Source of the DNA: Lysobacterales bacterium
GTDB lineage: Bacteria; Pseudomonadota; Gammaproteobacteria; Xanthomonadales; SZUA-36
Assembly (NCBI GenBank): GCA_026193295.1
Contig: JAPHSB010000452.1
Location: 1-7,327 of the forward strand
Length of the DNA stretch: 7,327 nucleotides
Direction of reading: 5' to 3'
Shown here one piece after another: positions 1-5,653 of the stretch (the first letter of the stretch is position 1; each line of letters begins with the position of its first letter). Made by a program: the position numbers and the translations under genes. The notes beneath the pieces were generated by a model, which made no database searches, had not been told where the DNA came from, and saw only the letters and a list, made by a program, of their open reading frames with translations.

Positions 1-29
1 CCGAGGCAACAAAGGGTGGGCCGGTTCAT
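1..29 (-). CDS. 5' end of third cistron of the ABC operon, cut by the window edge
   Basis: Seen: an ATG at 29-27 on the minus strand overlaps the permease TGA (28-26) as ATGA, the usual form of translational coupling. Nine codons are visible (MNRPTLCCL) before the window ends. One early arginine followed by a Leu/Cys-rich stretch could begin a signal peptide or lipoprotein leader, but too little is present to decide. Family knowledge: MacB/FtsX-type ATPase-permease pairs of this layout are often followed by a lipocalin-like AttH/CrtC-family exported protein. Inference: this start probably belongs to such an exported partner. A chance ATG at the permease stop cannot be excluded, because the permease C-terminus looks complete without it. 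Confidence 0.45.
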
Positions 30-2521
30 GTGGCCTGTTCTCGCAACATCGCGGCCGGCGAGGTCCGCAGCAGCTGCAGCGATGGCAGCGCCACGGCCAG
101 CAGCAGGCAGGCCGCAGCCAGCAACGCCAGCACGCCGAGGTGTAGCCAATCGAGGCTCAGGGGAAAGCTCCAGCCAAAGGCTATCGGCGTCACGATGCCG
201 ACGAGGTAGCCGGCGAGGGCCGTCCCGAACGGCCAGACCAGCACCATGCACAGCAGCCCGAGCAGACCCCACTGCAACACCAGCAGCGTGCCACGCTCGC
301 GGCGGGTCATGCCCAGGCTGGCGAGCAAGGCCTGCTGGCCCACGCGGTGATGGTGGATCGCGCTGACGGCGCAAAAGATACCGATTCCGGCCACCAACAG
401 GGTCAGTGCATTGAGCGCGCGGGTGATGACAAACGTACGGTCGAATACCGCCATGCCGGCGGCCTTGAGCTCTGCCTGGTCGATGATCTGGTCGGACTCG
501 AGGCCGAAGCGTTCGCGCAAGGCCAGGCCAATGCCGGCCCAGTCGGCATCGGGGGGGCCATAAATGGCGCGGCCGGTGGGGACCAGCTGAGGCCAGCAGG
601 CCCGAAACAGCTGTTGGCTGACCATCCACTGCGAACTGGGGTTACCGTAATCGTGGTAAATGCCGAGTACCGTCGTATCCGGATGGTTTGGGCACAGGTG
701 CACACGGTCGCCGGGTTGCCAGCCGTCCAGCCGCCACGCCCGCTCGCTGATGTAGAGCCCCGTGCCGGCAGCGAAGCCGTCTTGCGCCGCGTCGACCTGG
801 CGGATCAAAGCCACGCTGTCGAGATATCGTTCGCCCTCCTGCAGGCTGACCACTTCGATATGGGCCAGGTGACCTCTTGGGTTGTCTCGATCGAGCTCCG
901 TACGAAAGCGCTGTACCCCCTGCAGACGCTTGTCCTGCCGGACTAACCAGTCCTCGAGGCCTTCCAGTTGCAGATTCCCCCGCAGGTAAATTTGGGCAGC
1001 AAGGCGCTGCTCCAGCCAAGCGTCGGTTGCTTGCCGGAAACTGCCGATCATCGTGTTCAGCCCGCTGTTTGCGACCAGGGCCAGGGTCAGGGCCATCAGC
1101 GCAAGCGAGGCGGGGCCCAGCAGCCAGCGGCTGTCCGCCAGCAGCCAGGTCAGCCGGGCACGGCGCGAGGGCACCACCCGTCCGAGCATCGACAACAGCA
1201 GCCGCAAAACGCTGGGCAGGCACAGCACCGCCCCGATCAGCAGGCAGGCCATGCCCGCCAGCGCAGGCCAGAGGGCGCGCGCGGTCAGGCCGATCGCAAT
1301 CGAGGCCACCAGCAGCACGACACCGACGGCCAGCATCAGCCGATCGCGACGCGCCGCCGCCTGCAACTCCCAGCTGGCTTGCCAACGCTGCAGCAGCGGC
1401 GTATTCAGGGCTTCCCGCAGTGGAAAGGTCACGCAGAGGGCCGCCGCCAACGTCGTCATCACCAGCGGTAGCAGGAAGCCCGAAGGGATCAGCCCATCCG
1501 GATAGGCGATATAGACACCATAGAGCTGCGCCAGCGTACGCCCCACTCCGGGCAGCAGCCACGTGGCCAATTGTCCGCCCAGCCACAAGCCCAGCAGACT
1601 GCCGGCGCCCAGGAATAGGGCAAGTTCGAACAACAGGGCGCGACGCATTTCGCCGCGCGTGACGCCGGACAACTGCAGTTTGCGGATCAGTTCGCGACGG
1701 TCCGTGTAGCTGAAGGCCAGCGCGTTGTATATCAGGAAGACGCCGACCACGAAGGCCAGCAGGCCCATGGCCGCGAGGTTGAGGTGAAAGCTTTGCGTCA
1801 GTTCGGCCGGGTCCGGGGCCTCGGCCGCGGCGAAGAATGCGAGGTCGGAAGGCAGCGCATCGCGCAAGGCAGCCAGTCGTCCCGGCTCGGCAGGAAAAAC
1901 CAGCAAGCTGGTCAGTTCACCGGCATTGCCGGTCAGCGCCTGCAATGCGCCAATGTCGATCAGGAGCCGGTGACCGAGGTCCTGGTTGGGCACGGCCACC
2001 AGTGGCGGCAGTGAAGCGCCGCCCACTAGCTGAACCGAGTCGCCTTCGCGCGCGCCGAGCTGCTCGATGCGTGCTGGTGCGGCCCACAACTGGTAGGGCG
2101 CGAAGGCGAAGTCTGCGAAAGCGGGGTCTTCCGAGTCCTCGCGATCTCCCGGGATGCGCGCAGAGTCCTGGTTACCCGCGCCGCGCGGCATGGCAAACAG
2201 GTCGATGCCGAACAGCTCCAGCGGCTCGCCGTCGGCGGTGCGAGCCACGCGCCGCAGGATCGGGGCCAGGTTATCGAACCCGAGCCGACGTAGCCGCAGG
2301 TATTCGCGTTCGTCAAAGGCGCGGCCGGCGTCAGCCAATCGAATCTGGCCTACCGGCCCGGCGCTCAGAACCGTTTCGCCGCGCTCGTAGCTGGCGCGGG
2401 CCTGCGCATTGATGAGCAAGGTTCCCGACAGCAATACGTTGGCGACGATGATGCCGGTGAGCAGGAACAGGGCCTGCACCGGGTGGCGGCGGTAATGACT
2501 GAACAAGGCGTGGGTCAGCAT
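26..2521 (-). CDS. ABC transporter permease with two FtsX-type modules (831 aa)
   Basis: This is the inner-membrane subunit that pairs with the ATPase encoded just upstream. Seen: about ten hydrophobic helices at roughly residues 16-38, 247-271, 295-322, 345-366, 395-414, 416-440, 468-488, 700-722, 743-774 and 796-816. Two large soluble, presumably periplasmic, domains lie at about 40-245 and 490-698. This is the duplicated FtsX/MacB layout: each half has one helix, a big external domain and three helices, with a two-helix linker between halves. A cytoplasmic segment after the second helix of each half matches between halves: LSGVTRGE (284-291) and LASLGMTRRE (733-742). The protein is about twice the length of LolC or LolE. 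A GAGAGG Shine-Dalgarno sequence (2538-2533) overlaps the ATPase stop and sits 11 bases before this ATG, suggesting coupled translation. Family members move lipids, lipoproteins or peptides by mechanotransmission from the cytoplasmic ATPase. The substrate here is unknown. Confidence 0.93.
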   Translation of the reverse strand: MLTHALFSHYRRHPVQALFLLTGIIVANVLLSGTLLINAQARASYERGETVLSAGPVGQIRLADAGRAFDEREYLRLRRLGFDNLAPILRRVARTADGEPLELFGIDLFAMPRGAGNQDSARIPGDREDSEDPAFADFAFAPYQLWAAPARIEQLGAREGDSVQLVGGASLPPLVAVPNQDLGHRLLIDIGALQALTGNAGELTSLLVFPAEPGRLAALRDALPSDLAFFAAAEAPDPAELTQSFHLNLAAMGLLAFVVGVFLIYNALAFSYTDRRELIRKLQLSGVTRGEMRRALLFELALFLGAGSLLGLWLGGQLATWLLPGVGRTLAQLYGVYIAYPDGLIPSGFLLPLVMTTLAAALCVTFPLREALNTPLLQRWQASWELQAAARRDRLMLAVGVVLLVASIAIGLTARALWPALAGMACLLIGAVLCLPSVLRLLLSMLGRVVPSRRARLTWLLADSRWLLGPASLALMALTLALVANSGLNTMIGSFRQATDAWLEQRLAAQIYLRGNLQLEGLEDWLVRQDKRLQGVQRFRTELDRDNPRGHLAHIEVVSLQEGERYLDSVALIRQVDAAQDGFAAGTGLYISERAWRLDGWQPGDRVHLCPNHPDTTVLGIYHDYGNPSSQWMVSQQLFRACWPQLVPTGRAIYGPPDADWAGIGLALRERFGLESDQIIDQAELKAAGMAVFDRTFVITRALNALTLLVAGIGIFCAVSAIHHHRVGQQALLASLGMTRRERGTLLVLQWGLLGLLCMVLVWPFGTALAGYLVGIVTPIAFGWSFPLSLDWLHLGVLALLAAACLLLAVALPSLQLLRTSPAAMLREQAT

Positions 2522-2536
2522 GCGCAGGCGGCCCTC

Positions 2537-3202
2537 TCAGTCCTGTTCATGCAGTTTGCCGCCTTCGAGCAACAGCCGGCGGCGGGAGAAGGCGGCCATC
2601 GCGCGGTTATGGGTGACCAGCAACAGGCTGCAGCCCGACTCGTCGACGAGCCTGGCCAGCAGGCCCATGACCTGGCGGCTCAGCGTGTCGTGGAGATTGC
2701 CCGTCGGTTCGTCGGCAAACACCAGTTCGGGGTGATGGGCGAGCGCCCTGGCGATGGCCACCCGCTGCTGCTGGCCGCCGGACAACACCTCTACCGGGCG
2801 GTCCAGCAGTGGGCCAAGGCCCAGCACGTCGTAAAGCTCCGCGGTCCAGTCATCCTGTTCGGGCAACCGGTTCAGCCGTCGCTGGAACAGCACATTGTCG
2901 CGGACGTCGAGGCCCGGCAGCAAGTTGAACTGCTGAAACACGAAGCCGAGGTGGCGGCGGCGCAAAAGCGCGAGGTCACGTTCACCCAGCTCGCTCAGCG
3001 GCCGACCCAGCACTTGCACTTCGCCGTGGTCCGGCTGCTCCAGCCCGGCTGCGATCTGCAGCAATGTACTCTTGCCGCAGCCGCTCGCACCCAGCAACGC
3101 GATGCTGTCAGAAGTACCCAGGTGCAGGTCGATGTCGCGCAGGACCTGCAGCTCGCTCTCGCCGTCGTGGAACGATTTGGATACCGAGCGCAGCATGAGC
3201 AT
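2537..3202 (-). CDS. ABC transporter ATP-binding protein, MacB/LolD family (221 aa)
   Basis: Cytoplasmic ATPase that energises the permease encoded 15 bases downstream. Seen in the 221-residue product: Walker A GASGCGKST (38-46), Q-loop with Gln90 (GFVFQQFNLLP), signature LSGGQQQR (140-147), Walker B LVFADEP (160-166) with catalytic Glu165, and the H-loop His198 in LLLVTHN. The motifs are complete and the length is typical of LolD/MacB-type nucleotide-binding domains. The start at 3202 is chosen because AGGAGA lies 8 bases upstream and the family alignment begins with the LRSVSKSF strand. A second ATG two codons later (3196) is possible. The frame is open further upstream to 3370, but that extension resembles no ABC domain. 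Together with the permease and the ATGA-linked cistron it forms a leftward operon, probably read from a promoter near 3254. Orthology to lolD itself is not claimed, because LolC/LolE-size partners are absent. Confidence 0.95.
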   Translation of the reverse strand: MLMLRSVSKSFHDGESELQVLRDIDLHLGTSDSIALLGASGCGKSTLLQIAAGLEQPDHGEVQVLGRPLSELGERDLALLRRRHLGFVFQQFNLLPGLDVRDNVLFQRRLNRLPEQDDWTAELYDVLGLGPLLDRPVEVLSGGQQQRVAIARALAHHPELVFADEPTGNLHDTLSRQVMGLLARLVDESGCSLLLVTHNRAMAAFSRRRLLLEGGKLHEQD

Positions 3203-3210
3203 CGGTGGAC

Positions 3211-3216
3211 TCTCCT
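3211..3216 (-). promoter_or_regulatory. ribosome binding site that fixes the ATPase start
   Basis: AGGAGA on the minus strand, 8 bases before the ATG at 3202-3200. It supports the 221-residue product over the longer in-frame reading from 3370. Confidence 0.8.
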
Positions 3217-3253
3217 GTTTGTGTCTTGGTGTGGTGGCGGCCCAGGGTTTGTA

Positions 3254-3282
3254 AGTATAGGGCACGGCGCCCATCCAGAAGG
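3254..3282 (-). promoter_or_regulatory. candidate sigma-70 promoter of the ABC operon
   Basis: TATACT (3259-3254, minus strand) matches five of six bases of the -10 consensus and lies 51 bases upstream of the ATPase start, giving a leader of about 45 bases. The -35 side is weak (CCTTCT at 3282-3277 with a 17-base spacer, or TTCTGG at 15 bases). The call therefore rests on the -10 element and its position. Confidence 0.4.
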
Positions 3283-3412
3283 ACGCATTCTCGATGGCCC
3301 GCTCACGCGCAAACATGCGGGAGCGCTGGACCGGCGGCCGACTCGGGATACGAAAGCCGGGGATGACCAATGTGCCGCGAGCTGCGACATCACTCCGCTG
3401 ACGGATGGACAG

Positions 3413-3441
3413 TTGACCGCGACGATCCGGATTACGATATT
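3413..3441 (+). promoter_or_regulatory. candidate sigma-70 promoter of the peptide transporter
   Basis: TTGACC (3413-3418) matches five of six bases of the -35 consensus. It is followed after exactly 17 bases by GATATT (3436-3441), which matches four of six at -10. The predicted transcript starts near 3448, leaving a leader of about 78 bases before the ATG at 3526. A shifted -10, TATTCT at 3439-3444, would need a 20-base spacer. Confidence 0.5.
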
Positions 3442-3525
3442 CTTAGCCGAATTGCGTCTCGCCCTTGTCCCCGGACTTGCGGCGGTTTGCGCTGAAAACC
3501 CTTGCTACGGAGCACTGGACACTTC

Positions 3526-5043
3526 ATGACCACCCTACCTGAAACTACATCCCAGACCCGTTCGTTCACCGCTATTTTCCTGATCGAGATGTGGGAGCGC
3601 TTCGGCTTCTACGGGATGCAGGCGCTGATCGTCTACTACATGGTGCAGGCACTGGACTTCCCCGACGAGCGCGCCACGCTGGTATGGGGCGCCGCCGCCG
3701 CTCTGATATACGTGGCACCGGCGATCGGCGGCTGGATCGGCGACCAGGTCCTCGGCACCCGCCGCACCATGCTGCTCGGCGCGGTGATCCTGTCCGTCGG
3801 CTACGGCCTGATGGTGGTGCCGGGCCAGAGCGTCTGGTTCCTGTTCTGTGCACTGGGCGTGATCGTGGTCGGCAACGGCCTTTTCAAGGCCAATGCCGGC
3901 AACCTGGTGCGCAAGATCTACGAGGGTGACGATTCCAAGATCGACAGCGCTTTCACCATTTACTACATGTCGGTCAACCTGGGTGCGATGATCTCGCAAT
4001 TGCTGACGCCCTGGCTGAAGGATTACGTCAACGAGCACTACGGCAATGGCCTGGGCTGGCACATCGCCTTCGCGGTCTGCGCCGTCGGTCTGCTGCTGGG
4101 CCTGGCCAACTACGCCCTGATGCGACGCTGGATGGCGCACATTGGGTCGGAGCCTGACGAGCAGCCGCTGCATTGGGGCAAGCTGGGCGCGGTGCTGGTG
4201 GGAGGCGTCGTGGCAGTGTTCGTGTCCGCCTACATCCTGCAGCACCAGGGTGTTGCCCGGGCCTTCGTGTATGTCGCTGGCGTGGTGGTGGTGGGCATCT
4301 TTGCCTACCTGATCAGCATCGGCGAGCGCAGTGAACGCGCGGGCCTGATCGCGGCCCTGGTGTTGACGGTGCAGACCGTGTTCTATTTCATTTTCTACCA
4401 GCAGATGTCGACGTCGCTGAACCTGTTTGCGCTGCGTAACGTCGACCCGGCCTTCAGCGTGTTCGGCGTGCATCTGTGGGACTGGTCGCCGGCGCAATTC
4501 CAGGCCTTCAATCCGATCTGGATCTTTATTCTGAGCCCGGTCCTGGCCTGGGCCTATACGCGTGCGGGAAGGGCCGGCAAAGACTTCTCCATTGCCACCA
4601 AGTTCGCCTTCGGTTTCGTGATCGTAGCCGCCGGCTTCTTCATTTACGGGGCCTCCGAACACCTGGCTGACGCCCAGGGCAAGGTATCCTCGTGGCTGAT
4701 GGTATGGGGTTACGGAGCGATATCCCTGGGCGAGTTGCTGGTCAGTGGCCTGGGCCTGGCGATGGTCGCCCGCTACGTGCCGGCGCGCATGGGCGGCTTC
4801 ATGATGGGCGCGTATTTTGTCGCGTCCGGTGTCTCCCAGTATCTTGGCGGCCTGGTCGCCACCTATGCCAGCGTGCCGCGCAATATCACCGATCCGCTCG
4901 AGTCCTTGCCGATCTACACCAGCCTGTTCAACCGGCTTGGCATAGCCGCGCTGGTCTGCACGGTGATTGCCATTGCCGTGTTGCCGCTGATGAAGCGGCT
5001 CTCGCTCGCCCACCATGCCCAGGCAGATGCCAGCCCGGCATAA
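3526..5043 (+). CDS. POT/PTR-family proton-dependent oligopeptide transporter (505 aa)
   Basis: Inner-membrane proton symporter importing di- and tripeptides (MFS superfamily, POT/PTR2 family). Seen: the TM1 ExxERFxxYG motif (EMWERFGFYG, 21-30, with Glu21, Glu24 and Arg25); an MFS motif-A-like loop GGWIGDQVLGTRR (68-80); the TM4 lysine Lys121 in GNGLFKANAGN; a PTR2-like YYMSVNLGA segment (146-154); FYQQMSTSLNLFALRN (290-305); and the TM10 glutamate Glu403 in GELLVSGLGLAMV. About 14 hydrophobic helices and 505 residues match bacterial DtpA/DtpB-type proteins. All proton-coupling residues expected of the family are present, so it should be active. The ATG at 3526 is preferred over an in-frame TTG at 3502. 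Its Shine-Dalgarno sequence is weak (GGAG at 3509-3512, 13 bases away). It is transcribed divergently from the ABC operon and convergently with the rhodanese gene. The exact paralogue (DtpA or DtpB type) and peptide preference cannot be told from the sequence alone. Confidence 0.95.
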   Translation: MTTLPETTSQTRSFTAIFLIEMWERFGFYGMQALIVYYMVQALDFPDERATLVWGAAAALIYVAPAIGGWIGDQVLGTRRTMLLGAVILSVGYGLMVVPGQSVWFLFCALGVIVVGNGLFKANAGNLVRKIYEGDDSKIDSAFTIYYMSVNLGAMISQLLTPWLKDYVNEHYGNGLGWHIAFAVCAVGLLLGLANYALMRRWMAHIGSEPDEQPLHWGKLGAVLVGGVVAVFVSAYILQHQGVARAFVYVAGVVVVGIFAYLISIGERSERAGLIAALVLTVQTVFYFIFYQQMSTSLNLFALRNVDPAFSVFGVHLWDWSPAQFQAFNPIWIFILSPVLAWAYTRAGRAGKDFSIATKFAFGFVIVAAGFFIYGASEHLADAQGKVSSWLMVWGYGAISLGELLVSGLGLAMVARYVPARMGGFMMGAYFVASGVSQYLGGLVATYASVPRNITDPLESLPIYTSLFNRLGIAALVCTVIAIAVLPLMKRLSLAHHAQADASPA

Positions 5044-5077
5044 CCAGGGTCGATATGAAACGGGAGAATGCGATGAG

Positions 5078-5126
5078 GGTAAGTCATTACCAGGGCGAGT
5101 GTTTGCTCAATCCCAAATGACTTACC
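5078..5126. terminator. inverted repeat in the convergent gap, possible bidirectional terminator
   Basis: A perfect 11-bp inverted repeat, GGTAAGTCATT (5078-5088) and AATGACTTACC (5116-5126), encloses 27 bases. Inside it, GGG/CCC (5093-5095, 5112-5114) and GAG/CTC (5097-5099, 5106-5108) could extend the fold. It lies between two genes read toward each other, and its right arm includes the rhodanese stop codon (5124-5122). There is no T-run on either side, so it is not a classical intrinsic terminator. It may instead block read-through, protect transcript 3' ends or bind a protein. Confidence 0.4.
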
Positions 5127-5529
5127 GCTTGGGTTCCTTGCGCGCCACTGGGCCGCCTGCCTGCTTCCAGGCGTCGAAGCCGCCGCCGATATGCGCCACC
5201 GGCGTGAGGCCCATCTGCTGCGAAACCTGCGCCGCGAGCGCTGAACGCCATCCGAGATTGCAGTAGAAAATGAACTTCTTCCCGCAGGCGAAAATGTCCT
5301 TGTAGTAGATACAACCGGGATCGATCCAGAATTCCAGCATGCCGCGTGGGCAGTGAAACGCATCCGGGATCAAGCCCTCTCGCCAGAGCTCACGCACGTC
5401 GCGAAGATCGACGAAGACTACATCCCCGTCGCCATGCATCGCCAGCGCATCGTGGACGCTGATGGTTTCAATCTCTTTTTCGGCATCGGCCACCAGTTGT
5501 TGGTAGCCCTTGGTGATTTCCAGTGGCAT
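5122..5529 (-). CDS. single-domain rhodanese-like protein (135 aa)
   Basis: Small sulfurtransferase-fold protein, probably cytoplasmic: there is no signal peptide or membrane helix. Numbered from the ATG at 5529, an N-terminal helical extension of about 20 residues (EITKGYQQLVADAEKEIETIS) leads into the rhodanese fold. VVFVDLRDVREL (37-48) is the CH2A-like strand and turn. YCNLGWRSA (89-97) is the active-site loop with catalytic Cys90 in CxxGxRS form. IGGGFDAWKQAGGPV (114-128) is the usual C-terminal end. A complete loop predicts persulfide-carrying activity on thiosulfate or a protein donor; the physiological partner is unknown. The start at 5529 is preferred to the ATG two codons upstream (5535) because AGAAGAG ends 6 bases before 5529 but abuts 5535. 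Three other cysteines (60, 73, 82) are discussed in the findings. It lies downstream of the symporter on the same strand but with 124 bases between them and its own likely promoter. Confidence 0.92.
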   Translation of the reverse strand: MPLEITKGYQQLVADAEKEIETISVHDALAMHGDGDVVFVDLRDVRELWREGLIPDAFHCPRGMLEFWIDPGCIYYKDIFACGKKFIFYCNLGWRSALAAQVSQQMGLTPVAHIGGGFDAWKQAGGPVARKEPKR

Positions 5530-5535
5530 ATACAT

Positions 5536-5542
5536 CTCTTCT
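5536..5542 (-). promoter_or_regulatory. ribosome binding site favouring the second ATG of the rhodanese gene
   Basis: AGAAGAG (5542-5536, minus strand) touches the first ATG (5535) with no spacer but stands 6 bases from the second ATG (5529), which is a workable distance. It therefore argues for the 135-residue product rather than 137. Confidence 0.55.
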
Positions 5543-5586
5543 GAGTAGACAAGGACCGGAACGAAACCGGCGGCGTAGTCCGCATC

Positions 5587-5617
5587 ATTCTAAGCGATAC
5601 GCGACTCGACTGATCAA
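5587..5617 (-). promoter_or_regulatory. candidate sigma-70 promoter of the rhodanese gene
   Basis: TAGAAT (5592-5587, minus strand) matches five of six bases of the -10 consensus. TTGATC (5617-5612) matches four of six at -35, with a long 19-base spacer. The predicted start lies near 5580, about 50 bases before the ATG. This suggests the rhodanese can be expressed without the symporter, although read-through from 5654 is not excluded: I see no clear terminator between them. Confidence 0.4.
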
Positions 5618-5653
5618 GTATGGCCCTTCCGGCACACCTGATTACGGCAATGC

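Larger units (their letters stand above)
3203..3525. other. divergent intergenic region between the ABC operon and the peptide transporter
   Basis: This 323-base gap lies between divergently read genes. It holds a candidate leftward promoter (-10 at 3259-3254) and ribosome-binding site, and a candidate rightward promoter (3413-3441). About 130 bases between the two promoters (roughly 3283-3412) contain no gene I can support. A short dyad, CCGGC (3331-3335) with GCCGG (3356-3360), is too weak to call an operator. The open frames crossing this gap are extensions or shadows of the flanking genes. Confidence 0.7.

Noticed and set aside
642..1586. 314-codon minus-strand frame inside the permease gene
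   Set aside because: A frame-shifted reading of the permease, low-complexity Ala/Gly/Arg/Pro, with no ribosome site or domain.
877..1662. Overlapping plus-strand frames within the permease region
   Set aside because: Ala/Arg/Pro/Ser-rich antisense shadows typical of GC-rich DNA; the permease frame explains the region.
3203..3370. Extension of the ABC ATPase to an upstream start at 3370
   Set aside because: The added 56 residues match no ABC domain, and AGGAGA sits 8 bases before the ATG at 3202. A plausible promoter -10 (3259-3254) also lies within the extension.
3502..3525. TTG start for the peptide transporter, adding 8 residues
   Set aside because: No Shine-Dalgarno sequence precedes the TTG. 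The ATG at 3526 gives the usual short N-terminal tail before TM1.
2483..3529. 348-codon plus-strand frame opposite the ABC ATPase and the divergent gap
   Set aside because: Antisense to a gene with complete Walker, signature and H-loop motifs. Its own translation is Gln/Ala/Arg-rich with no recognisable fold.
3535..5016. 493-codon open frame on the minus strand opposite the peptide transporter
   Set aside because: It is rich in His, Gln, Arg and Asp with no domain or membrane pattern, as expected for the antisense of a GC-rich membrane-protein gene. The plus-strand frame carries all POT motifs.
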